Shown: positions 11,859-24,691 of the stretch, piece after piece | Layout: each line of letters starts with the position of its first letter | Numbering within the stretch: position 1 is the stretch's first letter | Source of the DNA: Leptodactylus fallax | Lineage: Eukaryota > Chordata > Amphibia > Anura > Leptodactylidae | DNA: 64,000 nt | Reading direction: 5' to 3' | NCBI GenBank assembly: GCA_947044405.1 | Contig: CAMRHE010000115.1 | Location: 1,178,001 to 1,242,000 of the forward strand | The notes under the pieces: generated by a model | What the model saw: the letters and a program-made list of their open reading frames with translations, nothing else | What the model was told of the DNA's origin: nothing | Databases searched by the model: none | Made by a program: the position numbers and the translations under genes

Positions 11859-13777
11859 GTAAGTGTCAGATCTCATTGTCATATAATATTACAGGGACCT
11901 GATGTGACCCGGTGCTGTTGGAATGTGCTTAACCTCAATTGTTTTCTTGCATCCAGTGTTTTAGTACTGCTGGTTGCTTTTGTATAAACAGCATCCATTG
12001 CGGTGGAGAATCATCGGTTTATCCTCCCTCTATGTCAGGAAAGCATACTTCTCTGCACATAACACACGTCCCGTAAATCTACTTTTATTATTGTTAAACA
12101 AGCTGACTACTTAGATATGGTAGTCCTAAGATTTACATATGTGGTGGCTCTATATTTAGTAGAGCAAATATTTCTGAACCCGTGAAAAGGATGTGGACAT
12201 TCTTGTTCAGCAGCATGTATGTCCATAAAGCATCATAGAAAATAAAAGATAGTAAATCAAAGAATAAAAAGATTATCAAATGAGTACAAGAAAAAAATAA
12301 AAGACCATAGAAAATAATAGAATAAGATTGACCAAATGAAAGTCCTTAATACTATGTAGGGTCACGGTTCATCATCGCAGTTTATGGCTGAGCTTATGCA
12401 ATAAGAATTCCTGGAAATCTGACATGTTTAAAGAATCAGGACTGACATACAGAAAGCAGTCCAGATGCTACGCAGCGAGGAGAGTGATGAAATCCAGTCC
12501 TGTCTCTAGGGGGCGTCCTGATTGCCTGAGCTTAGCTACTAAAGTTTAGGTCTATACATCTTGGATAGGTCTGAGTGCATACTTGCCATTATGCAATGTT
12601 CATGTTTTAGCCCTTACGTCATTTTCACACCAAGAAATATTAAAATGATAACATGACTGTGAATCCTTCCATGACTTTCTGGCAAGCATAGGCTGGCCAG
12701 ACATTTTATAGAGCTGTCAGCTTTCATCCCAACATCCCAATACACATACATGCTCGGCTAGCCAGAATGTCCATATGTTCCGAATAGGAGAAGGTCGCTG
12801 CTACAACTCTGTCTGGAAGCAGCTTAGGTCTACTGAGAACAAAAGGATCGTCATTTCCTACTGACCAATCCTTCTCTCCATCAGCATCTGCCATCAGGGA
12901 AGAGCCTCACCAACCCCAATAACATTAGATGATCGGCAGTGCCACCTATATTGGTGTGTTTGGCCAACATTATTATATGGTGTATGGCCAGCTTTAGTCA
13001 TTTGTGATATGCTAAGCTGTAATATACCATGAATCTGTAATCAGTACCCATAGACTTCTGTGGGATTACATTGTACATCTATGTGTTATAAAGGAATACA
13101 GAGGCTGAGGGTGGCACCCTGCGAAGGTACAAAGCGTTGGGTATAACATGAAGCTCTGAAACCAAAATTTGTGCCAGGGCCACCACTTACCGTGTGTCAT
13201 TAAGGGTGGGTTCACACCTGCGCTTGCTATCCGTCCGTTGCCAATCCAGTGAAAATCTCGGCGAACTGGATTGGCATCAGATACAGACCGGTCAGCGACG
13301 CATTGGTTAAAAACCCATTCATTTGAATGGGTTTTTAAAGCAATGCGCGGGTGTGCGCTTACACCCTCTGCGCTGCGAAGCCGTTTTTTTTTCGTCGGAC
13401 ACGAAGTCCTGTGTGTCCGACTTTGTTTCCGACGAAAAAAAAGGATTCGCAGCGCAGAGGGTGTAAGCGCACACCCGCGCATTGCTTTAAAAATCCATTC
13501 AAATGAATGGGTTTTGAACCAATGCGTCGCTGACCGGTCTGTATCTGATGCCAATCCAGTTCGCCGAGATTTTCACTGGATTGGCAACGGACGGATAGCA
13601 AGCGCAGGTGTGAACCCACCCTTACTTATCAATATAATGTTTTTAACTTGGATCACTAAATAATTTATGTAAATAACAAACAATTGCAAAAATAAACTGT
13701 TACATTTCAATGAAGACAATTAAGCAAAAGGTCTGTAACTATTGTATACTAATATATTATATTTGTCCTTAATTTAG
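11859..13777 (+). other. ANTXR1 intron between exons 5 and 6
   Basis: 1.9 kb with gtaagt donor and aatttag acceptor. From 11859 to about 13200 I see no repeat or gene I can name. The last third holds foldback copy B. Confidence 0.85.
13203..13623. mobile_element. Foldback (palindromic) MITE-like element, copy B, nearly perfect hairpin
   Basis: The two arms are near-identical inverted copies of about 190-200 bp with a short centre around the cgtcggacacg..cgacga region. Ends are gggtgggttcacacctgcg and its inverse. Within each arm is a smaller palindrome (cattcatttgaatg). ORFs of up to 162 codons on both strands arise from the hairpin and show no domain. Flanks are TTAA on the left and TTAC on the right, suggesting but not proving TTAA targeting. 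Confidence 0.85.
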
Positions 13778-13819
13778 ATGATCAAAGCCCCTCCCCCACC
13801 CCCAGAAGAAGACAGTGAG
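13778..13819 (+). CDS. ANTXR1: ANTXR1 exon 6 of window: juxtamembrane proline/acidic segment
   Basis: 42 nt, 14 codons, phase 0 at both ends. The acceptor is aatttag and the donor gtaaga at 13820. It encodes MIKAPPPPPEEDSE, the juxtamembrane stretch of ANTXR1. If the donor is not used, translation continues ten codons into the intron and stops at TGA 13850-13852, which would give a short-tailed receptor. A nearly perfect hairpin element ends about 154 bp upstream. Confidence 0.92.
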
Positions 13820-14814
13820 GTAAGAAACTTTCATTGTACTGGTTTCCTATGACTTCACATCTTTAGGGATGGGATGAGGAATAGGTGGGAGTAGGTGATC
13901 GCCTCAGGTGACATCTTGTAACAGTCAGGATGGGAACTATTTTATAGGGAAAAAATAATGTCTTGCTGTGTTGCCTCATTTAACCTGACATGCCATACTG
14001 GGCTGCCTGCCATGCAATAGTCATTTGAAAGAGGGCCATGCAATACCGCAAGTGTCCTGGAGAGGACACAACCTCCCCAGTGAGGGATTTCAGCTCCCAA
14101 ACACATGACAATCAGCTGATCACCAATAGGTCTTCATTTAGAGCAGTCCAGACAGGACAATACCTGTAAGGCCAGGTTCACAAATGGCTTATCTTGAGCA
14201 TTTTGAAGGGGCCCAGATGCCTACATTTTGATAGAATCAAGTTGAAGAACATTTGTTAGAAATGTCTTTCCTTTAAAGAATCATCTTGATAATCAGAGCA
14301 TGTCACCCAGGGAATCTTGCTGAGATCTTTCGGGGTTAATGGTGCAGTTCTGAATGCTCAAGTGACACAAGATGACAGGTTCAGAATTTTACACATTCTA
14401 CACCAATTGTGATGTCATGTGGTGTCTATTATGTCATGTGCCCTGTGATGTCATAACAGTCCTGTTTTATGTATCGAGTTCATGACTTTTATTAAGGACT
14501 TTTATTATAACATGGCAAAAGGGATAATTACTGCCTCTGATGATGATTATTATTATTGTTATTATTATTAAATAATATTTGTGGTTTTTATAATATACAT
14601 TTATATGTCCATTTTTAAACATCTGTTTTCCATCTGTCATCTGTTTTTAATGTCTGAGTTTTGTTAATTTTTCACTGATCCCCAAGACTTCAGTGGGCAA
14701 AGTCTTCAATGAAAAAGAATTGTACGGTATATGCTGTTTTAACAAAAAAGACATGCAGACCGGTTAAAAAAATACTGATGTGTACATTGCACTATAGATT
14801 TGAATGGGTCAGTG

Positions 14815-15862
14815 TTCTATATATATGGGTGGTGCACAGTACCACTTCTCTAATCCTTTATACTGGGTGTAATTCTCAGTATCTGCTCTTATATGGACGG
14901 TGCACAGTACCACTTCTCTAGTCCTGTATACTGGGTGTAATTCTCAGTATCTGCTCTTATTCTGTATTTATGGACACTGCACAGTACCACTTCTCTAGTC
15001 CTGTATACTAGGTGTAATTCTCAATATCTGCTCTTATTCTGTATATATGGGCGGTGCTCAGTACCACTTCTCTAGTCCTGTATACTAGGTGTAATTCTCA
15101 GTATCTGCTCTTATTCTGTATGTATGGACACTGCACAGTACCACTTCTCTAGTCCTGTATACTGGGTGTAATTCTCAGTATCTGCTCTTATTCTGTATAT
15201 ATGGGACGGTTTCGCAGTCCGAACTGGGGTCCGCTGCTCTTTTGGGGGCACAGTATCACTTCTCTTGTCCTGTATACTAGGTGTAATTCTCAGTATCTGC
15301 TCTTATTCTGTATATATGGACGGTGCACAGTACCACTTCTCTAGTCCTGTATACTGGGTGTAATTCTCAGTATCTGCTCTTATTCTGTATATATGGACGG
15401 TGCACAGTACCACTTCTCTAGTCCTGTATACTAGGTGTAATTCTCAGTATCTGCTCTTATTCTGTATATATGGATGGTGCACAGTACCACTTCTCTAGTC
15501 AAGTATACTGGGTGTAATTCTCATTATCTGTATTTATTCTGTATATATGGACAGTGCACAGTACCACTTCTCTAGTCCTGTATACTAGGTGTAATTCTCA
15601 GTATCTGCTCTTATTCTGTATATATGGACGGTGCACAGTACCACTTCTCTAGTCCTGTATACTGGGTGTAATTCTCAGTATCTGCTCTTATTCTGTATAT
15701 ATGGACGGTGCACAGTACCACTTCTCTAGTCCTGTATACTAGGTGTAATTCTCAGTATCTGCTCTTATTCTGTATATATGGATGGTGCACAGTACCACTT
15801 CTCTAGTCAAGTATACTGGGTGTAATTCTCATTATGTGTATTTATTCTGTATATATGGACAG
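14815..15862. repeat. 77-bp minisatellite array, about 13 units
   Basis: A unit containing gtgcacagtaccacttctct and gtaattctcagtatctgctc recurs with its ccacttctct core at 14842, 14910, 14987, 15064, 15141, 15256, 15333, 15410, 15487, 15564, 15641, 15718 and 15795. The spacing is 77 bp except for a shorter first step and one insertion near 15205-15250. From 15302 onward the units repeat as a block of four (308 bp). A degenerate unit follows at about 15986-16064. Confidence 0.95.
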
Positions 15863-15865
15863 TAC

Positions 15866-15985
15866 TTGGTACCAGTATAAAACTGGCGCACACCTGGCGG
15901 ACCTCATTATAGTCCATGGGGTCCACGGGTAACTGCTTTTTTAACATTTGGGTCCCCATGTGGACTAGTGTGAACCTAGCGTAAA
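15866..15985. mobile_element. MITE fragment inserted in the minisatellite
   Basis: This segment separates the last unit from a degenerate outlying unit. It shares blocks (tggggtccacgggt, gtccccatgtgga, tagtgtgaacctagcgt) with the element at 55534-55796, so it is a partial copy of that family. Confidence 0.6.
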
Positions 15986-17966
15986 ACTTCTCTTGGCCTG
16001 TATGCTGGGCATTATTCTCAGTATGTGCACTTATTCTGTATAGATGGACGGTGCACAATACCATTCATCTTCCTCTGTTTGTTGGGTGTAATTGTCAGTC
16101 TCTACTTATACTCATTATGAGGTCTATAGTTATTTTAGGGTCTGTATTTATTTTGGGATATGGGTTGGTACCTTGTTTGGGGTTAGTATTTTATTTATTT
16201 TTGATTATGGGTCTGGGGTCTGTTTTGATGGATCTGGCCTAGAGTTATATTCACAGTTTGTGGTTAATAACTATGCAGTTGTTTTACCCAGAAAACAGCA
16301 AGTAAAACTAAGTTAAGGGGTTATCCGATTTCTGCTATTGATGGACTATCCTTAGGATAGACCATTGACAAACGCAAAACTTGAACCTACTGAGCCCCAA
16401 CGCAATATATGTAATAGGGTACCCACTTGTCATGTGACATCTATAATGCGGTATCTTCTTATGTTGTAAAGCAGCGTCTGGGCCCCCTAAGCCACTGAGC
16501 CCTATGCTACTTTTGCACTCCTTCTAACTATGCCCCAATATTAGTTCTGTGAGGGTCCAAAACCCTGGACTCTTGCAGATCAGCTGTACCAGGACAGTGT
16601 GGCTCCCGCTAGTGCTTACATAGTGGGAGCCGCACTACTCGCTCACCAAACAAACTGTAGCAGCAGATGTAAATACTGCAGCACTGTCCCATTGACTTAA
16701 AGCATGCAAAAACGCATGAAAGGGTCAAGAAAGCATACTAGGGACTCTGATTTCTGCAAGGAGCTGCAACAATGATATATTATAAGCAATATGAGGGAAT
16801 ATTGAAAAAATTCTGTACATGTGCTTCTTGGACTCTCCCTGATTAAAAAGTAAGTGAGTATGTTGTACAAGTTAGTTGTATGTATATGCAGTACACATGT
16901 GCGCATGTGTGTGTATGTATGCTGTATTGTTTTGGGTATTGCAATAGATACTCCTGGTTACTTGTTTTGAACCTATGTGCATTCTATGTCTATGAACTGG
17001 CTACACAAACCCAGTTACAGGAATACTTGGTGCCATGATTGTCAAGAACTCTAACAAAGTCATGGGTGCTGACGGCTGAACTAACATGTGATATCTACCA
17101 TCTATGGAAGTGGGGGGCATCTTTAATTTACACCGCACCGCCTGTACTATCACATGTCTGTAATAAAACATAAAGCTTTACATCCAATAAGCTCTTTGAA
17201 AGTTGAATTCCTGTCTTGCCTGGCTATCATATTGCTTAGTCTGGGAATGTATGCCTTAGCATTTCTATATAGATTCTGGCTGGAAATATTTTAATTGGAT
17301 TCTTTTTATGGACGTGAAGTATAAAACCAACCAGATGATGTTTTTTTACCCTTGTGGAGGGAGTTGAATTCACAGTGGCAGGACGGGGGTATTGGATATG
17401 GACATGACCTGAGATGACAGGATCGTCCGCATCTGGAGAGCATGCTTGTTTATGGCACATACCTTTTATAGCAGGAAAGTGTGAGGTGCTGTGAGGACAA
17501 GGATGATAAAGAGAAACAATCCTTTCATAACCATTAGGGGGCATTAGTCATTAATCCGAGCATTATGTTGTGTTTACCTGGGTGTGCCTGCAGAAATCAT
17601 GTTTGGAAAAGCGAAGACATATAGCTGTGGATTAAAGAGGAATGTAACTCTGTATGTAGGGAATATAGGACATATGTATGTAATATAATATTGGAAGCTT
17701 CACCCAAAAACCTCGCCCAATACACATTTTTTCACAAATGTTATAGATTGAATTTGGATTTTGACCTATAGTCAACTCAACTAATATGAATTATGTTATA
17801 GTACTAGCTATACTAATGTCTATAGTCCCAATACATGGATAGTATCCATACAAATGCTCTATTCACAGAAGTACTTGTATAAATAGAAGGGTGAGAACTA
17901 CTGTATAGCAATGTTTCTAGATCAGGGCCAATCACAGCAGTTCCCGTGTAATTTAGAGTTTTACAG

Positions 17967-18099
17967 TGCCCAATAATAATCATAGTTGCAATGCCCAAAT
18001 AATAGTGGCAGCACAATACCCATATAAGAGGGTAGTATTATGTGAGTAATGGGCTGCCACTATTATTTGGGCACTGCGACTGTGATTATTATTGGGCAT
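17967..18099. repeat. Inverted repeat with 38-bp loop
   Basis: About 46 bp at 17967-18012 (core cccaaataatagtggcagc) recurs inverted at 18051-18099 with a few mismatches. The surroundings are low-complexity with ATT-rich steps. It is non-coding and may be a small foldback element. Confidence 0.6.
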
Positions 18100-20781
18100 T
18101 TTGCCCTTATAATAGTGCTAGCTAATGCCAATATAGTAGTGAGAGCTACATTCGGCCTATATTATTATTATTATGGTGCCCCCCAATATGTGTCCTCATA
18201 TTCCATAATTGTGGTCAAACAACCAATTTGGGCAAGGTTAATAACATTTTTGTACCATTTTAGGAATAGGCTTTTCTCAAAAGTGCTATAGACATGTGTG
18301 TAAAACTATGGGGTCCGGAGGTTGAAAGGGTCATTGTACCTTCATGTTGGGAATAGCAAATTAGTGGGGGTTGTGTATTATGTAGGTTATCTAAAACATG
18401 GTGCTATTATCTATACCTTTAATGACTGCTACTGATGCTATGGTTTCAGTTTCCTGTCACTAGGTAGTGGGGGACCATATTATTTTGCTATGGGGACTTG
18501 TCAATTCTCGTTACAGGAATGTCTGTAAATAAGTTCTTTGGCGAGGGTCACCTCCTTACTATATGTAGTGTTATACATACCCCTTGAAGAGAGGGGGCAC
18601 ATTCCTTGTTGGTCCTGTGACCTTTACAATTAGGTTCCCTCCATGTGCCAAAGTCCTCTTTCCAGAGGAACTTCTTTGTTAGTAGATAAGTGGGGTGAGA
18701 AACTGGTCCAAGGGGCATGGAAAAACAGGGAGCAAATACTAAGGAGAAGGCTCTTCTATTCTTGGTTGCAAAGGCCATCAGGATAGGTCCCATAATGATC
18801 TTTGCTATGGTGCCCCCTCTTTCTATGTATTCAAAAGAAAGCCCCCCCCCCTTTCATGTTAGTGTTGTGTCAAAAAAACTGAAGGTAATAAAAACCTATA
18901 TAGGGATGCACTCAGCTAGTTGGCCGTTGGTGTCTTAGCTAATAAAGTATAATATTTTATATATGAATTTTTATATATGTTTTTTGCATTGAAATCATTT
19001 GACCAGTGTTGGGTTTGTTTTTGCCAAGTCATCTTAGGCCAAAGATGGTTCATCTGACATTGGAAAAATTGATATAATGCCTATAGCTCAGTGCCCACGT
19101 CTGGTGTTGGGTCCAGACTTCTAGACCCGTAAACATGTGTCATGGCTGGATTGCTGTTTGTGGAGCTTTGTTTTCTTGTTTACCCTTAGAATGTTTGAAG
19201 TTATTTTTATCTTCTTGTGGAATAAGCACAAGTTGTCAGCTGTGGTCATGTTACTTAAAGAAAACTTGTCTTGTTTTATCCCCCTTTCTGAAGTCTAGTG
19301 GTTTGTGTTTTATCTAACTTGAAAAAGAACAGAGTAGTTCCTGCCATGATATACTGTATAAAAATAAAGTATGAACACAAAGGATCTGTAAGACTGTGTT
19401 TACAAGTTTGAACAGGTTGGCAGTAGAGATAGTCGAACCTTGCAAGATTCGATTTGCACATATTAGCAAAGTTTGGCCACCAGTTTCATTACTGGAAGTG
19501 CTATCTCATACTCAACTTTCCTCAACTCTCCTGGAATCCCTTGCAGTGTCTGGTGCTCTTTTGCGGGCGTCTTCAGGCCCTCTCCTGACTTCTTCAGTCC
19601 TCTCCTCACCTCTTCAGTCCTCTTGGCTGATGTCAGCAATCCTGGGAGACCACTGAGTTTAGTGATTGGGCCCCAATGGTCACATGGGAAACGCCAACAT
19701 CATGATGCGAACATGCAACAGCGTGCAACCCAATCAGAGGCCTCAGCAGTAATGTCACCCAAGAGGCCAGAAGATGGCGGAAAATGAACATCAGCCACTA
19801 TGAGGGAACCCAGGTGAGGGAAGGTGAGTATGACTGTTCATTAGATTTCTGCATCTTTTCTCTGCCTCCAATTTTTATACTCTGAGGTCTAAATTTTTTT
19901 GAAAAATTCACTATGAACTGGTTTTCTCATCCGTAGTTGGAACCATGTAAACAAAGGATAACTTGCTTATAGAAGCCCCCTTCGTCATCTCCATACTCTG
20001 CAATAAGCCAACTACTAGATATAGCTTTCAACCTGTATACTACATATTATTAGATTTTTTTAGAACCTTTCCTACTTTGTTTTGCTTTGTAATAAACTTC
20101 AGCTAATGCACATCTCCAAGAATGCCATGGAATACTTGGACGCTCGAGCTGTATCTGTCCTCTAAGTCTGACCATGCCAGTAAACAAACATACAAATATT
20201 TTCGTGCACAGGACGTGCAGCCTTTCCTCCCTATGATAGGAACTATAAATATATTCCGTTTCTGTGTAAGCTTGTGGCTGCTTGAACTCATTACAGGCCA
20301 TATCTGGCGGCAGTTCTTCTCCGCTTTATCATTAGCACAGATGTTTTAATTAGAATCCAATGCTGAATAAGCAGCATTTATTCCAGATTCTCTCATGGAT
20401 TTCCCCTTCCAGCTCAAGTAAGAAGCAAGAATGGGCAAGCAGAAATAGGTCAAAACAGCATCTGATCGACAGAGATGAAAGATCCTTTGGGAGGTTGCCG
20501 GTAACTATTTTGGGCATGTTGTCAGTGCTTCTGCCCAGAATTAATAGCGGCAGATGTCATTATATTCATGCATCTAACTTAGTGCGAGGGAGTTGTGTCT
20601 TACAATTACATGGTGTTATATTTATGACATTTTTTGGTAATGCTAAGATATATCAAACAGGTATGGATATACATTAGCATCTGCTTCAGGCACCCAGAAA
20701 AGCTTGCACATTCATATTCTCTCTCCATGGTACTGATCATGTGATATGCGATTAAAGGCAATATAATGTTATAAGTCTGGC

Positions 20782-21260
20782 CAGGGGCATAACTAAGTAA
20801 GACTGGGCCCCATAGCAAACATTTCGCTGCCTCCTCCCTCGTGATCCCTCCAGGCACATTCCCTCTATCATACTGCCCCGTCCCACAGGGACCTCACACA
20901 GTACTCACAGACACATGCCCCATCTACTCCCCTGACCCTCCACAGTCATCTCAGACACATTACCCAATATACTATACCCTTACCAAGGGCCCCACCCAAT
21001 TCTCTCAGACACATACAGTACAACCCCAGATCCCACACAGTCTTCACAGACATATTTCCCCCAAGCAGGTCCCAGGAAATTATCTGAAACACATTTCTGT
21101 GTCTACCCACAATCCTCTCATACACACTGACCCCCTCAAGGCCCTTTCCTCAGGCTCAACACAATCCTCTGAGACATGTTCACCAACAACCCCAGCCAAG
21201 TCCCACACAATAGTCTAAGACACAGCTACCCCTTGGGCTGCACACAATATCTCATACAGA
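20782..21260. mobile_element. hAT-like end followed by degenerate tandem repeats
   Basis: It begins caggggcataactaagtaag, close to the hAT termini seen at 26974 and 28798, then continues as degenerate C-rich units of about 50 bp sharing cagacacat and ccacacagtc. I could not place the matching right end. A non-coding hAT derivative is the best guess. Confidence 0.45.
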
Positions 21261-21304
21261 TCCCTCCAAGTATATATACGTTACCTGGAATACTGGGAAT
21301 ATAA

Positions 21305-21337
21305 CTGTGAGCTATGAAAGTATTTCATAGCTCACAG
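21305..21337. repeat. Perfect 15-bp stem hairpin
   Basis: The 15-mer ctgtgagctatgaaa is followed by the loop gta and its exact inverse complement. No known gene or repeat explains it. It sits in unique-looking intron sequence just after the tandem repeats. Confidence 0.8.
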
Positions 21338-22355
21338 AAGAGAAAATAAAGAGATTTGGCTCAGTGACTGATATCTGGTGTGTGCACTGAGGCAGAAGGG
21401 TGGCTTAGACTAAACTGTAGGTGCTTGCAATGTTTCAAGAGATGGATCAGTTGGTGCTATGTCATAGAAACCCTCACAGCCATCTTTACAGATGTGGACT
21501 GCTCCAGAAAGACGAAAATTGCCTTCCTAGTGCCACTTGTCATGGTTCAAGGCTCTTTAATGAGTCGGATATTGACTTCAGGTAGCTACTGTCAGCGGGC
21601 ACTATAGAGACAATTTTCTTTCTTAAGGAGAATCACTAGTTTGTATACATTTTCCCCGAGAGTATCACCTATAAGACTCCCTACACATCTAGATCTCCAT
21701 AAGGATACTCCTTAAAAAGTACCCCTTAAAAATTAAAGGGGTGTCCAAGAAATATAAAAAATACTGTATAAGTGAAGGACACTGTTTATATCATGTGACT
21801 ACTGTAACAAATCCCTGGTCTCAGCATTCATGTGCCGTCCATGCACATGTGACTAACTAGCCTCAGCGGTTACATGTCATTAACGCTGACACCAATGATT
21901 GGCTGCAGGGATCATGTGACAGTGGATGGGACATCATCCCTTTTAGCTTGGTTTCATTCATTCAATATTACTACAAATGTTATTACATTGTATTCATTAC
22001 AACCTTCTTTAACTAAGAATCCTCCCTCCAGTCCTGTTTGGGACACAGGGTACACTAGTATTATGATATGTAGCATTGTTTAACTTGCTGCCAATTTGGA
22101 ACCAGTATTATGTCATGTCAACAGTTTGGGGCTTGTCAGGCAACCCCAGGAACCGGACTCAAATGTACCATTTCTTACCATGGCAAGTATGCTAAAGGAG
22201 GCCACACACATTAGTCTAAAGATGATCAAAATTGATAATTCCATCCAAATGATTGTTCATTGGGTGGATTAAATGGTGATCATTTTCGCCAACCGATAAA
22301 CAGAATAAAAATAAATAAATAAAAATCATTGGAGTGTCCCTGAAAAGTGGTTCAC

Positions 22356-22515
22356 GCTAAGTTCACAAACAGCTAAAATAGCGGTAACATATGGAGCATG
22401 ATGGACCTCATTGATTATAATGGGATCCATCGAGTGTCTGTTGTTTTTAAACTGAAAGTGACGGACGAGAGAGCCGTGCGTGCAAAACTTTTACGCAAAT
22501 GTGAGTGTAGCCTTA
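22356..22515. mobile_element. Short MITE
   Basis: Ends gctaagttcacaaac and gtgagtgtagcctta are imperfect inverted repeats. The length of about 160 bp and lack of coding capacity fit the same loose group as 3176-3404. Confidence 0.4.
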
Positions 22516-23583
22516 TGCTGGTTAAATAATTTGGTGCATCCTTAGACAGTTTACTTTTACACCACCTACTGGTTGGCTTACTTTGCGTCAAAATTTTGCA
22601 TCATATATTGACGCATTTTATGGTGCACTTGCTACATTTTAAGCCATGCCTCTTTTCTGCAACCCACGCCTCCTTGTCAATTGTCTAAAATATAAATGTG
22701 GCACACAAAAAGTGCAAATTCAGGCCTCATTCATACAGCTGTGCTTTTTCACGGACAGCACCCCACCTTGCTCATTTGCGGGGGGGAGGGGCAGGTTTAT
22801 GGCTCTTCCATGGTTGATCCGCTTTTCACATCTGTGGAAAGCAGATTACTTTTTTTTGCTTAGATTACAATATTTTGTATGTCTCTGGGTCTGTGAAAAA
22901 CGGATGACACACAGATTTTCATTGATGTGTTGCATCCGTGAAAAAAGGACACATCTGAATAAACACATTACAATGAATGGGTATGTATGGCGTCTTTGAA
23001 ATGCGGATGTGTTAATAAAGCCACAGTCAGAATTGTGGCACATATAGCTTAGTAAATCTCCCCCAATGTTTTAAATGAATCTGAACATATATGTGGAAAC
23101 ACACATGTTAAATAGGTGCAGAAGGAAGACACGAAACAATATCACTGAATAGTACAATCATCTTTACAGTTTAAATTCACATATTACTATACAAGAGTTA
23201 TATTTCCAGTGAGCCGCTGTCATCGAGCCAGATCCCACTATCAGAAGTATAATTTTCATAGTGTTGGTTGGCTTGCTGGAGGAGCCGCATAGACACCCAG
23301 ATCCCACATGTGGACACATTAATTTCTCTTCTGCATTGCTGTCCAAAACCAAAATCTCCCCATCTAATGTTATCCGTACAGACAGTATTTTGACCAGAGT
23401 TTAGTATTTTAAGGTTTTCATGAAATGGAATTACGTAACAAGGTACATAATGGCCTTGATATAGGGATTGAGAGGACTGTAAGGGAGATATCACTCATGC
23501 CCAGGAGGTGCGATTAGCAAGAGACGGAGTGAACAGGCTGAAGCTCCTCCCCACCCACTGTGACTACTTAGGTTAATTTTCCT

Positions 23584-23792
23584 TAGGCTGAAGCCCCACG
23601 TTACTAAAATACAGCGTTTTTACCACAGCGGAAACACTGCGGCAAAAAATCCTGCGTTTTACAGTACCTGCAAAGTGGATGAGATTCTGGCTAATCCCAT
23701 CCACACATTGCAGAAAAAAATCCCCAGCAGAAATGCTGCGTTTTCAAAAATGCCCGCAGCCAAAATGTTATGTTTTCACAACATGGGACCCC
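23584..23792. mobile_element. MITE of the GGCTGAAGCCCCACGTT family, copy without SINE
   Basis: It starts ttaggctgaagccccacgtt and ends cacaacatgggacccc. The middle, with acctgcaaagtggatgag and attgcagaaaaaaatc, is found inverted at 45660-46101, where a SINE interrupts it. It is a useful empty-site comparison and is non-coding. Confidence 0.6.
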
Positions 23793-24362
23793 GGACTAAG
23801 GCTGGAGTCACATGGGCAGCAATCGCAGCAGCTGCCATTAACTCACAGGCAGCTGACCTGAGGTGAACAGCAGCAACATAATAGATGAGATGAAACAAAT
23901 CTGGCAAACCAAGTAACTTGCGCTGTGGGTTGTAAACCTGCAGCATGTCAGTTATTACTGTGGGATTCACTTGCAGTCAATGCAAAGGCTGAAAGCTGTG
24001 GGATGCTTGCAGAGAAACCTTCAGATGAGCTGCAGCAAAAAACATCCCATTTTGGGTAATTTTAGCTATGGTGGCTTGCAGAGGAACATGGTGCAGAATT
24101 TTTCTGCAGAGTTTGCTGCGTGTGGCCCCAGCTAGAGGGAGTCGGCCCCAGCATTGATTTTAATTGGGCTCATACAGACATCCATTTATAGAAATAGGAC
24201 GGAGACTTGTCCTATTTTGGTTTATTTTGCGGGCCATAGAGCACCATGCCATTCTTTGAATCCCTGAAAATCTCAGACAACACACAGATCATCCATGTTC
24301 TTTCTATTTTTCACAATTATTACCTGGACATCACTAATCCACTAAATAAGGATGTGTAAATA

Positions 24363-24691
24363 AGCCCTAAAGATACATGCACGCAACCGTAGTGATTTTT
24401 ACTGCCCATAAATACGGATATGTACTCCTCATGAGCCATGTCCACATCACATCAGTATGTCATCCACAAAAAGACTAGTATGATCCTATATACTAGTATG
24501 TCTGAGTTGATGCCACAAATACTGACAGGAATAGGACCTGCTCCATATTTTGTGGATTATTTCTACACTGATCTGTAAAAACCACAGAAGTGTGTATGAA
24601 ACTGTAGAAATAAATGGGTCTGTATACTATCCGTAAAGATCCATAATTGTAGATAATATACTGAAAACAGTAGTGTGCATGGGGCCTAACT
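24363..24691. mobile_element. MITE-like element
   Basis: Left ccctaaagatacatgcacgc and right gtgtgcatggggccta are imperfect inverted ends about 330 bp apart. There is no coding capacity. Confidence 0.4.

Noticed and set aside
13066..13663. ORFs of 86-162 codons on both strands around the hairpin
   Set aside because: They are mirror translations of the palindromic arms, with no domain and the same peptides on opposite strands.
14709..16316. Tandem repeat array considered as a CRISPR-like or coding repeat
   Set aside because: Units are contiguous 77-bp copies with no unique spacers, in a vertebrate intron; ORFs change frame between units.
20841..21218. 125-codon ORF rich in Pro, Thr and Ser
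   Set aside because: It reads through degenerate tandem repeats after a hAT-like end; the periodic peptide is a by-product of the repeat.
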